A stretch of DNA of 50,000 bases from positions 1-50,000 of the forward strand of contig NZ_VIDQ01000059.1 of assembly GCF_009760915.1 (NCBI RefSeq), in the 5' to 3' direction. Under the pieces are notes generated by a model that was not told where the DNA came from, did not search any database, and saw nothing but the letters and a program-made list of their open reading frames with translations. Position numbers and translations under genes: made by a program. Positions 7,157 through 14,393 of the stretch are shown in pieces. Numbering within the stretch: the first letter of the stretch is position 1; every line of letters starts with the position of its first letter. Source of the DNA: Azohydromonas aeria. Its GTDB lineage: Bacteria > Pseudomonadota > Gammaproteobacteria > Burkholderiales > Burkholderiaceae_C.

Positions 7157-8287
7157 TCAACCGCGCTCCTGCGCCAGCAGCAGCCCCACCGCCACGGCCG
7201 GGGCACACACCTGCGCCTGACGCACCAGCCCGGCGTCGGATGCGCCATCCAGCCGCACTGCCCGCGCCGCGAAGTGCTCGCAGGGCCGGCCGCGCAAGGC
7301 CGCCAGCTTCTCCACCAGGAAACAGCCGCAGCCGGCCGACACCAGCGGTGCGTCCAGCGGCAGCCCGGCCTCGCGCAGCACCTTGTCGAGATTGCGGCCG
7401 ATCTCCAGCAGCTGCTCCGCGCGCCAGGCGCGCGCGAAGTCCGCCCAGGCCTCCTCGCCGCCTTCGTCCGCGTCGCGCCCCACCATGCGCGCCAGGCGGC
7501 GGCGGGTGGACAGTGCATCCTTGGGGCCGTGGTCGGCGGCGGGGTGCTGGTCGTGCGCGGGGTCGAGCTCGCCCAGTAGCCGGTACACGTCCGCCGTCGT
7601 GGCGAAGAACTCGTTCATGACGTTGTGCGGCACGCCCTCGAAGTCGATGCGCCGCGCCAGCGCGCACAGCGGCGTGCGCACCACGCCCTGGTAGACCAGC
7701 TCGCCGTGCACCAGCCGCTGCGCGTCGCTGCGCCCGCGCGCGGCGGGGCGGCGGCCCAGCAGCGGGATCAGGTCGCAGGTGGTGCTACCGATGTCCACCA
7801 GCAGCCCGTGCCCCACGCTGCGCGCCGCCAGCGTCGCGGTGGCCAGCCAGTTGGCCGAGGCCACGTCCTCCCAGCGCGCCGACACGTCGTCCGACTCGAT
7901 GAAACCGTCCTCGCCGGCCCAGAAGCCCACGCCCGCGCCCGGCTGCTGCGCCAGCCGCTCGGCGATGCACGCCACCCCCTCGGCGCGGCTGGCGAACAGG
8001 TCGGCCATCTCGCCGGTCATGGTCACGGCGTGACGCGCCTGCGCCATGCCGGGCCAGCGCGAGCGCGCCTGCGCCAGCACGGCATCGAGCCGGTCCAGCC
8101 CCTCCCACAGCGGGCAGGCCCACTGCACCGCGTCGCGCAGCCGGCCGCCCACGAGCAGGCTCGCCTTCACGTGCGCGCCGCCGATGTCCCAGCCGATGAC
8201 GGTATCCCGCAGGGCTTCGACAGGCTCAGCCCGAACGGAATCGGATTGGGATGCCATGGCCCCGGCCGAAAAGGGCTCAGGCCGCAT
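7157..8287 (-). CDS. mfnF: H4MPT-linked C1 pathway protein, hydantoinase/ASKHA-like (MfnF-like)
   Basis: 376 residues from ATG 8287, which overlaps the mfnD stop and has GGAG seven bases upstream; ATG 8257 is an alternative. The fold signature VIGWDIGGAHVKASLLVGG begins only at about residue 30. Further motifs are HAVTMTGEMADLFASRAEGV, GHGLLVDIGSTTCDLIPLL (second phosphate motif) and VSAGCGCFLVEKLA. This matches the family always found beside methanopterin C1 genes; the archaeal MfnF joins aminomethylfuran diphosphate to gamma-glutamyltyramine to give methanofuran's core. Odd point: the first 30 residues include SVRAEPVEALRD, encoded by a copy of the dispersed repeat at 8211-8238, so the native N-terminus was replaced or extended by a repeat insertion. 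Operon with mfnD upstream and mfnE downstream. Confidence 0.85.
   Translation of the reverse strand: MRPEPFSAGAMASQSDSVRAEPVEALRDTVIGWDIGGAHVKASLLVGGRLRDAVQWACPLWEGLDRLDAVLAQARSRWPGMAQARHAVTMTGEMADLFASRAEGVACIAERLAQQPGAGVGFWAGEDGFIESDDVSARWEDVASANWLATATLAARSVGHGLLVDIGSTTCDLIPLLGRRPAARGRSDAQRLVHGELVYQGVVRTPLCALARRIDFEGVPHNVMNEFFATTADVYRLLGELDPAHDQHPAADHGPKDALSTRRRLARMVGRDADEGGEEAWADFARAWRAEQLLEIGRNLDKVLREAGLPLDAPLVSAGCGCFLVEKLAALRGRPCEHFAARAVRLDGASDAGLVRQAQVCAPAVAVGLLLAQERG
8211..8238 (-). repeat. Dispersed repeat (variant of family A) inside the mfnF coding region
   Basis: The element AGGGCTTCGACAGGCTCAGC followed by CCGAACGG is the common Burkholderiales variant of the CTTCGATACCTCAGG repeat seen at 3.9 kb and 17.1 kb. 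Here it is read through in frame as part of the N-terminus of mfnF. Confidence 0.75.
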
Positions 8288-9260
8288 GGCGCAGCTCCGC
8301 GCGTGAGGAGAACTGCTGGAGCGCCTCCAGCGCGATGCGCCGGCCCAGCTGCTGCGACAGCCCGACGAAGGCGGTCGTGTAGCGCGGGTTCACCTCGATC
8401 AGCACCGGCCCGCGCGCCGGGTGCCAGACCAGGTCGATGCCCACGCAGCCGCGCAGCCCGGGGAGCGCCAGCACCACGTCGCGCGCCAGGCGCTGCAGCG
8501 CGGGAGCGCGGCCGTCGTCCAGGGCGATGGCGCCGGTGGCGACGCCGCCGAAGCACAGCGCGCCGTCGGCCGCCAGCGTCACGTGCTGGCGGTTGATGCT
8601 CAGCAGCTCGGTGGCTTGCGGCCCGCACAGCAGCGACAGGCTCAGCGCCTCGCCCTCCACCCACGGCTCCAGCGTGGCGCTGGCGTTCATGCGCCGGCGC
8701 TGGGCCAGGTCGGCCCGGGCCTCGGCCACGCCGGCGTGCACGCGGGCGTGCAGGCCGCCGGCGCCGTCGTCGGGCTTCACGATCCAGCGCGTGGCCTCGC
8801 CGGTGCCGCTGAGCGCCAGCGGCGTGGGCAGGCCCAGCCGCGCCAGGTGCTCCAGCGTCGCGAGCTTGCTGCCGGCGACGCGGATGGCGGCGCTGTCGCA
8901 GCCGATCCAGCCCAGCGGCCCGACCAGCTTGCGCAGGCAGCCCAGCAAGCCCCCGGTCTCGGGCGCGACGATCCAGCTCGCATCGTGCGCGCCGGCCTGG
9001 CGCAGCACGAAGTCGTGCGGCGACTCCTCGGGGCGTGGCCGCACCCAGCGCAGGTTCGGCGCCTTCGTGAAACCTTCGGGCCCGGATGTTGCGGCGCTAA
9101 TCTGAACGCCCGGCACGCCGGCCAGGTCCGCCACCAGCGCGTCGCGCATGGCCGTGCCCTGTTCCAGCAGATCCTCGTCGTCGCCGTCCTCGCCGCCGAC
9201 CAGGCCGCCGCCGCTGAGAAATTCGTAGATGAACACACGCTGCTCACGCAGGGCTGGCAT
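8277..9260 (-). CDS. mfnD: ATP-grasp ligase of methanofuran biosynthesis (MfnD-like tyramine-glutamate ligase)
   Basis: 327 residues. The N-terminus REQRVFIYEFLSGGGLVGGE is the hallmark of the MfnD family (FVYEFLSGGG). The ATP-grasp core follows: GSKLATLEHLARLGLPTP, RWIVKPDDGAGGLHARV, LEPWVEGEALSLSLLCG, and the metal-binding end CVGIDLVWHPARGPVLIEVN with PRYTT. The archaeal enzyme couples L-glutamate to tyramine, the first committed step of methanofuran assembly. Start ATG 9260 has AAGGAAG about 7 bases upstream; its ATG is inside the CATG that also holds the start of the divergent HisA-like gene. A GTG near 9236 would give a shorter family-typical N-terminus. It overlaps mfnF by 11 bases. 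First gene of the leftward mfnDFE operon, transcribed from a promoter that must lie within the neighbouring gene. Confidence 0.85.
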   Translation of the reverse strand: MPALREQRVFIYEFLSGGGLVGGEDGDDEDLLEQGTAMRDALVADLAGVPGVQISAATSGPEGFTKAPNLRWVRPRPEESPHDFVLRQAGAHDASWIVAPETGGLLGCLRKLVGPLGWIGCDSAAIRVAGSKLATLEHLARLGLPTPLALSGTGEATRWIVKPDDGAGGLHARVHAGVAEARADLAQRRRMNASATLEPWVEGEALSLSLLCGPQATELLSINRQHVTLAADGALCFGGVATGAIALDDGRAPALQRLARDVVLALPGLRGCVGIDLVWHPARGPVLIEVNPRYTTAFVGLSQQLGRRIALEALQQFSSRAELRHAA

Positions 9261-9987
9261 GACTGACTTCCTTCTCGTTCCCGTGATCGATCTGCTCGAT
9301 GGCCAGGTGGTGCGCGCCGTGCGCGGCCAGCGAGAGGGCTATCGGCCCATCGAATCGGCGCTGTGCCCCGGCAGCAGCGAGCCGCTCGCCGTCGCCCGCG
9401 CGCTGCGCGAGGCCGCCGGCGCGGACCTGCTCTATGTGGCCGACCTCGACGCCATCCTTGGCCGCGCGCCGCAGGTGGCGCTGCTGGCGCGCCTGCTCGA
9501 CGGCCTGCCCGGCCTCACGCTGTGGCTGGACGCCGGTTTCAGCGACTTGCCCTCGGCGCGGCGCGTGCTGGCCGCGCTGGGCGAGGCCGCGCCGCGCGTG
9601 CGGCCGGTGTTCGGCACGGAGTCCTTGGGCTCGGTGGACGCCTTGGCCGAGTGCTTTCCCGGCGGCGAGGCCGCTCCCGCGCTCGACGGGCTGCTGTCGC
9701 TGGACCGCCGCGGCGAGGCGCCGATGGACCCGGCCGGCGCCTGGGACGAGCCCGGGCGCTGGCCGCGCGAGCTGATCGTGATGACGCTGGACCGCGTCGG
9801 CGCCGACGCCGGGCCGGACCTGGACACGCTGTATGCCGTGCGCGAGCGCGCGCCGCGGGCGCGGCTGTTCGGCGCGGGCGGCGTGCGCGATGCCGCCGAC
9901 CTGGAGGCCGCGCGCGCCGCCGGCGCCGCCGGCTGGCTGGTGGCCAGCGCGCTGCACGACCTGAAGCTGAAGCCGCGCGGGCGCTGA
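9259..9987 (+). CDS. HisA/HisF-like TIM-barrel protein of the H4MPT/methanofuran cluster
   Basis: 242 residues, ATG 9259. The start LLVPVIDLLDGQVVRAVRGQ is the HisA-type strand 1 (IDL, then GxVVRAV), and LLYVADLDAILGRAPQV plus RLFGAGGVRDAADLEAARAA supply the two phosphate-binding loops with GAGGVR. Homologues sit in methanopterin/methanofuran gene clusters of methylotrophs and are thought to take part in cofactor synthesis; the exact reaction is not established. It is not expected to be the histidine enzyme, because no other his genes are nearby and the middle (EAPMDPAGAWDEP) departs from HisA. It starts head-to-head with mfnD with overlapping start codons, so both operons probably share overlapping promoters. 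The next gene on the same strand, fhcB, is 508 bases away beyond a repeat. Confidence 0.8.
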   Translation: MTDFLLVPVIDLLDGQVVRAVRGQREGYRPIESALCPGSSEPLAVARALREAAGADLLYVADLDAILGRAPQVALLARLLDGLPGLTLWLDAGFSDLPSARRVLAALGEAAPRVRPVFGTESLGSVDALAECFPGGEAAPALDGLLSLDRRGEAPMDPAGAWDEPGRWPRELIVMTLDRVGADAGPDLDTLYAVRERAPRARLFGAGGVRDAADLEAARAAGAAGWLVASALHDLKLKPRGR

Positions 9988-10071
9988 AGCGGCGGCTCCG
10001 AGGGCTCGCCGGCAAGGGGAAAGGGGCGCTGACGGCCGGGGTTTCATGGGGGCGGTGAAACACGATCCGTG

Positions 10072-10310
10072 CCATGGCTGTCCGGGATAAGTTGAGGGCG
10101 ACGAGCATCCCGACAGCACGGGTGCCCCGCCTCATGCTTCGTCATTCCGGCGAAAGCCGGAATCCACGAACGCCGCCATGTCTCGCTGGTCAGCGCACGT
10201 ACGTGCCCGCGTCGGCCGTTTCGCCGTAGCAGTGCGCGTGGATTCCGGCTTTCGCCGGAATGACGGATCGGGGTGCGGGCCGCCCGTGCCAGCCGGCTAC
10301 CGGCAATCGC
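10072..10310. repeat. Composite inverted-repeat element (family B), copy 1
   Basis: Inner inverted arms CGTCATTCCGGCGAAAGCCG and CGGCTTTCGCCGGAATGACG (10140-10163 and 10242-10265) are each small hairpins. Outside them lie GACAGCACGGGTGCCCCGCC on the left and its inverted counterpart GTGCGGGCCGCCCGTGCCAG (about 10273-10292) on the right, then GGCTACCGGC. The left end CTGTCCGGGATAAGTTGAGG matches the end of the copy at 29.7-30 kb. The arms enclose about 75 bases of unrelated sequence. No gene is encoded; this is a miniature palindromic element of the kind scattered through Burkholderiales genomes. Confidence 0.75.
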
Positions 10311-10369
10311 CTGCTTCGCTCGGACAGGCTGGGCCGCCGCTGACCGCCCCGCCCCTCCCCCCGCAACAC

Positions 10370-10401
10370 TGTGTCCCACCCCCGGACCACAGTGGGACAC
10401 A
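10370..10401. promoter_or_regulatory. Palindromic upstream activator site before fhcB
   Basis: TGTGTCCCAC and GTGGGACACA form a perfect 10-base inverted repeat with a 12-base spacer. It lies about 90 bases upstream of the expected start point of the sigma-54-type promoter at 10467-10482, the usual distance for a bacterial enhancer-binding protein. The identity of the activator is inference; AcoR/Fis-type regulators of alcohol metabolism are the best guess. Confidence 0.65.
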
Positions 10402-10466
10402 CCGGCGCAGCCGCCGCCCCGGTGCTGCCCGGCGCATCCCGGCGCATGCCCCGTGCCGCGCCGCAA

Positions 10467-10482
10467 TGGCATGCCCCTTGCG
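10467..10482 (+). promoter_or_regulatory. Sigma-54 (-24/-12) promoter of the fhc operon
   Basis: TGGCATGCCCCTTGCG matches the consensus TGGCACRN4TTGCW at all but two positions, with GG at 10468-10469 and GC at 10480-10481 in exact spacing. Transcription would begin near 10492-10494, only a few bases before the fhcB ATG at 10496. No ribosome site precedes that ATG, which fits a leaderless message. Confidence 0.65.
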
Positions 10483-10495
10483 GACATGCCGCCCC

Positions 10496-11791
10496 ATGGA
10501 TGACGCCCGCGCCACCGGTTCTCCCCCTGACGCCGCCGCAGCCGCCGCCCCCTGGACCTGCCCGTTCTGCACCCTGCTGTGCGACGGCTTCGGCGTGGAC
10601 GCGCAGCCCGACGGCAGCCTGCGCCTGTCCGGCAGCGACTGCCCGCGCGCGCGCGCCGGCCTGGCGCAGTTCACGGCCACGCCCGACACGGCCGCCACGC
10701 CGCGCATCAACGGCCAGCCCGCCACGCTCGACGCCGCCGTGGCCGCGGCGGCGCGGCTGCTGCGCCGCAGCCGGCTGCCGCTTTTCGGCGGCCTGGGCAC
10801 CGACGTGGCCGGCGCGCGCGCGCTGTATCGCCTGGCCGAGCGCAGCGGCGCCGTCAGCGACCATGCCAACGGACCAGCCCTCTTCACCGCCGCGCGCGCG
10901 CTGCAGGACCGCGGCGGCTTCACCACCACCCTCGCCGAGGTGCGCACCCGCGCCGATCTGCTGGTCTGCCTGACGCGGCCCAGCGACAACTTCCCCGAGT
11001 TCTTCCGCCGCTGCGGCGTGGGCGACACCTCGCTGCTGGCGCAGCGCCGCATCGTGTACCTGGGCCTGGAGCCCGAAGCCGCGCTGCAAGGCCTGCCGGG
11101 CGTGAGCGTGGAGACGCTGCCGCTGCAAGGCGGCGACCTGTTCACCACCCTGTCCGTGCTGCAGGCGCTGTGCGCCAACCGGCCCGTGCCGGGCGCGGAC
11201 GCGGCGCTGGTGGACTTGTCAGAAGCGCTGGCCGCCGCGCACTACGCCGTGCTGGTGTGGGAGCCGGCGCGGCTGGGCGGGCACGGCGCGCTGGCGGCGG
11301 AAAGCCTGCACCAGATCGTCAACACCCTCAACCACGCCACCCGCGCCGCCTCGCTGGCGCTGGGCGGCAACGACGGCGCCGGCACCGTGCAGCAGGTGTT
11401 CACGTGGCTGTCCGGGCTGCCCACGCGCACGCACTGCTCCCCGCTGGGCCTGGAGCACGACCCGCTGCGCCACGACGCGGCACTGCTGCTGGCGCGCGGC
11501 GACGTGGACGCGCTGCTGTGGGTCAGCGCCTTCCACCCGGTGGCGGCGCCTGATGCCGGGCTGCCGACGCTGGTGCTGGGACACCCGGACACGCCGGCCT
11601 GCGCCGCCGAGAGCGTGTTCATCCCGGTGGCGACGCCGGGCATCGGCCACGCCGGGCACCTGTTCCGCACCGACGGCACGGTGCTGATGCCGCTGCGCGC
11701 GCTGCGCGGGGAGTCGCTGCCGGGCGTGGCGCAGGCCGTGGCGGCGATCACGGCGGCATTCGAGTCGGTCGAAAGGGTCGAGACGGCATGA
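10496..11791 (+). CDS. fhcB: Formyltransferase/hydrolase complex subunit B (formylmethanofuran dehydrogenase subunit B homologue)
   Basis: 431 residues from ATG 10496. The N-terminal PWTCPFCTLLCDGFGVDA is the cysteine cluster of FwdB/FhcB proteins, followed by SGSDCPRARAGLAQF and LPLFGGLGTDVAGARALYRL. The C-terminal half has the molybdopterin-oxidoreductase-like fold (HCSPLGLEHDPLRHDAALLL; LLWVSAFHP). In archaea the B subunit carries the W/Mo-pterin formate dehydrogenase site with a Cys-His-Gly-Pro motif; here the matching stretch reads DHANGPAL, so the metal-ligating Cys is missing, as expected for the bacterial complex, which hydrolyses formyl-methylofuran to formate without redox chemistry. 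First gene of fhcBADC; stop overlaps the fhcA start by ATGA. An in-frame ATG at 10466 exists but lies inside the sigma-54-like promoter. Confidence 0.9.
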   Translation: MDDARATGSPPDAAAAAAPWTCPFCTLLCDGFGVDAQPDGSLRLSGSDCPRARAGLAQFTATPDTAATPRINGQPATLDAAVAAAARLLRRSRLPLFGGLGTDVAGARALYRLAERSGAVSDHANGPALFTAARALQDRGGFTTTLAEVRTRADLLVCLTRPSDNFPEFFRRCGVGDTSLLAQRRIVYLGLEPEAALQGLPGVSVETLPLQGGDLFTTLSVLQALCANRPVPGADAALVDLSEALAAAHYAVLVWEPARLGGHGALAAESLHQIVNTLNHATRAASLALGGNDGAGTVQQVFTWLSGLPTRTHCSPLGLEHDPLRHDAALLLARGDVDALLWVSAFHPVAAPDAGLPTLVLGHPDTPACAAESVFIPVATPGIGHAGHLFRTDGTVLMPLRALRGESLPGVAQAVAAITAAFESVERVETA

Positions 11792-13476
11792 CGACGCTGG
11801 TCATCAGGAACGGCCACCTGGTCGATCCGGCCTCCGGCCTGGACGCGGTGGGCAACCTCTACGTGCGCGACGGCCGCATCGTCGCGCCCGACGCCGCGCT
11901 CGATGCCGGCGCACCCGTCTTCGACGCCTCGGGCTGCGTGGTAATGGCCGGCGGCATCGACCTGCACACCCACATCGGCGGCGGCAAGGTCAACCTGGCG
12001 CGGCTGCTGCTGCCCGAGGACCACCGCCGCGGCCGCGACCCGGTGCCGCGGCCGGTGAACCCGCTGGAGCTCGACGCCTGCGGCACCTGCGCGCCGGGCA
12101 CGCTCTACACCGGCTACCGCTACGTCGAGATGGGCTACACGGCCGCCTTCGAGCCGGCCATGGTGCTGAGCAACGCGCGCCACGCGCACATGGAGATGGG
12201 CGACGTGCCCATCCTCGACCACGGCGCCTACGTGATGCTGGGCAACGAGGAGCTGCTGCTGCAGATGCTCGCCGAGGGGCAGCCCTTCGAGCGCATCCGC
12301 GACTACGTCGGCTGGGCCGTGGACTCGTCCAAGGCCATGGGCGTGAAGGTGGTCAACCCGGGCGGCATCTCGGCCTTCAAGTTCAACCAGCGCCGCCTCG
12401 ACGTGGACGGCACGCACGCGCACTGGGGCATCACGCCGCGCCAGGTCATCCAGACGCTGTCGCGCGCCGTGCACGAGCTGGGCATGGCGCACCCGCTGCA
12501 CATCCACTGCAGCAACCTCGGCGCGGCCGGCAACATCGCCTCGACCTTCGCCACCATCGACGCGCTGGAGGGCCGCCCCGGGCACCTGACCCACGTGCAG
12601 TTCCACAGCTACGGCACCGAGGGGCCCTACAAGTTCTCGTCGGCGGCGCGGCAGCTGGCCGAGGTGGTGAACGCGAACCCGAACGTCTCCATCGACGTCG
12701 GCCAGGTCATCTTCGGCCAGACCGTCACGGCCTCGGGCGACACCATGAGCCAGCTCGCCACCGCGGCGCTGGCGCATCCGCGCAAGTGGACCGGCGCCGA
12801 CATCGAGTGCGTGGGCGGCTGCGGCGTGGTGCCCTTCAGGTACCGCGAGCAGAGCTACGTGAACGCCCTGCAGTGGTCGATCGGGCTGGAGCTGTTCCTG
12901 CTGATCCGGGACCCGTGGCGCGTGGTGCTGACCACCGACCATCCCAACGGCGGTCCCTTCACCAGCTACCCGCACCTGATCCGGCTGCTGATGGACAAGG
13001 CCTTCCGCGACGAGCAGCTGGCGAAGCTGCACCCGGAGGTGGCGGCGCAGTCGGCACTGAAGGACATGACGCGCGAGTACACGCTGCAGGAAATCGCCAT
13101 CGTCACCCGCGCCGGTCCGGCGCGGCTGCTGGGGCTGAAGGACCGCGGCCGGCTGGCGCCGGGCGCGGCCGCCGACATCGCGGTGTACCGGCGCGAGGCG
13201 GATCCGGAGGCCATGTTCACGGCGCCGGCGCTGGTGTTCAAGGACGGGCAGCTGGTGGCGCAGTCCGGGCGCATCGTCTCGGTGCCCACCGGCGGCACGC
13301 ACTTCACGACGCCCGACTACGACCGCAGCATCACGCAGGTGATCGGGAAATGGTCCGAGCGCCACGGCAGCGTGCACCCGCGGCACCTGGGCATCGGGCG
13401 CGACGAGCTGTGCGCCTGCTGCAACGGCGGGCGGCTGCTGCCGGCGGCGTGCTTCGAGACGGAGGGGCAGGCATGA
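11788..13476 (+). CDS. fhcA: Formyltransferase/hydrolase complex subunit A (formylmethanofuran hydrolase)
   Basis: 562 residues. An amidohydrolase-superfamily protein homologous to formylmethanofuran dehydrogenase subunit A. Metal ligands are visible: GGIDLHTHIGG (His60, His62), HPLHIHCSNLG, THVQFHSYG and LTTDHPNGGPF, and GVKVVNPGGISAFKF near the expected carboxylated lysine. The C-terminal section GRLAPGAAADIAVYRREADP is the amidohydrolase beta-sandwich, and the last residues hold a cysteine-rich CACCNGGRL. It hydrolyses formyl-methylofuran to formate in the cytoplasmic FhcABCD complex. Overlaps fhcB before it and fhcD after it by four bases each, so the complex is produced by coupled translation. 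Length and motifs agree with the family. Confidence 0.95.
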   Translation: MTTLVIRNGHLVDPASGLDAVGNLYVRDGRIVAPDAALDAGAPVFDASGCVVMAGGIDLHTHIGGGKVNLARLLLPEDHRRGRDPVPRPVNPLELDACGTCAPGTLYTGYRYVEMGYTAAFEPAMVLSNARHAHMEMGDVPILDHGAYVMLGNEELLLQMLAEGQPFERIRDYVGWAVDSSKAMGVKVVNPGGISAFKFNQRRLDVDGTHAHWGITPRQVIQTLSRAVHELGMAHPLHIHCSNLGAAGNIASTFATIDALEGRPGHLTHVQFHSYGTEGPYKFSSAARQLAEVVNANPNVSIDVGQVIFGQTVTASGDTMSQLATAALAHPRKWTGADIECVGGCGVVPFRYREQSYVNALQWSIGLELFLLIRDPWRVVLTTDHPNGGPFTSYPHLIRLLMDKAFRDEQLAKLHPEVAAQSALKDMTREYTLQEIAIVTRAGPARLLGLKDRGRLAPGAAADIAVYRREADPEAMFTAPALVFKDGQLVAQSGRIVSVPTGGTHFTTPDYDRSITQVIGKWSERHGSVHPRHLGIGRDELCACCNGGRLLPAACFETEGQA

Positions 13477-14393
13477 CGGCGGCCGTGCAGGTCAACGGCA
13501 TCCAGGTGGACGACGAGTTCGCCGAGGCCTTCCCGATGAAGGGCACGCGGCTGCTGATCACCGCGCACAACGTCGAGTGGGCGCGCCATGCCGCCGTCAC
13601 GGCCACGGGCTTTGCCACCTCCGTCATTGCCTGCGGCTGCGAGGCCGGCATCGAGCGCGAACTGGTGGCGGAGGAAACGCCGGACGGGCGCCCGGGCGTG
13701 TCGGTGCTGATCTTTTCCATGTCCGGCAAGGAGCTGGCCAAGCAGGTCGAGCGCCGCGTCGGGCAGTGCGTGCTGACCTGCCCGACCACGGCCGTGTTTG
13801 CCGGGCTGGACGAGGGCGAGGCCATCGCGCTGGGCAGGAACCTGCGCTTCTTCGGCGACGGCTGGCAGACCAGCAAGGTCATCGACGGGCGGCGCTACTG
13901 GCGCGTGCCGGTGATGGACGGCGAGTTCGTCGCGCAGGAAACCACCGCCGTGGTCAAGGGCGTGGGCGGCGGCAACCTGCTGCTGATCGCGCGCGACACG
14001 GCCGCGGCGCTGGGCGCGGCCGAGGCCGCGGTGGCGGCGATGCGCGAGGTGCCGGGCGTGGTCATGCCCTTTCCCGGCGGCGTGGTGCGCTCCGGCTCCA
14101 AGGTCGGCAGCAAGTACAAGACGCTGATGGCCTCGACCAACGACGCCTTCTGCCCGTCGCTGGCCGGCCTGTCGCCGCGCAGCCTGCTGGCGCCGGGACA
14201 GGACTGCGTGATGGAGATCGTCATCGACGGGCTGTCCGAGGCCGACGTGGCCGCGGCCATGCGCGCCGGGCTGCAGGCGGCCACGGCGCGGGGCGTGGAG
14301 AGCGGCCTGCTGCGCATCTCCGCGGGCAACTACGGCGGCAAGCTCGGCCCCTTCCATTTCCATTTGCACAAGCTGCTGGGGGAGACGGCATGA
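13473..14393 (+). CDS. fhcD: Formylmethanofuran-tetrahydromethanopterin formyltransferase (FhcD/Ftr)
   Basis: 306 residues. Moves the formyl group from formyl-H4MPT to methylofuran within the Fhc complex. Family signatures: VNGIQVDDEFAEAFPMKGTR near the N-terminus, RHAAVTATGFATSVIACGCE, RVGQCVLTCPTTAVFAGL, the internal NLRFFGDGWQTSKVIDGRRY and WRVPVMDGEFVAQ, and the proximal lobe GGVVRSGSKVGSKYKTLMAS. The end reads ISAGNYGGKLGPFHFHLHK, typical of Ftr. Start ATG 13473 overlaps the fhcA stop and the stop overlaps fhcC, both ATGA. Normal length, no oddities seen. Confidence 0.96.
   Translation: MTAAVQVNGIQVDDEFAEAFPMKGTRLLITAHNVEWARHAAVTATGFATSVIACGCEAGIERELVAEETPDGRPGVSVLIFSMSGKELAKQVERRVGQCVLTCPTTAVFAGLDEGEAIALGRNLRFFGDGWQTSKVIDGRRYWRVPVMDGEFVAQETTAVVKGVGGGNLLLIARDTAAALGAAEAAVAAMREVPGVVMPFPGGVVRSGSKVGSKYKTLMASTNDAFCPSLAGLSPRSLLAPGQDCVMEIVIDGLSEADVAAAMRAGLQAATARGVESGLLRISAGNYGGKLGPFHFHLHKLLGETA

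Noticed and set aside
9259..9987. HisA of histidine biosynthesis
   Set aside because: No other his gene nearby, the central part departs from HisA, and it sits within the methanofuran/H4MPT cluster.
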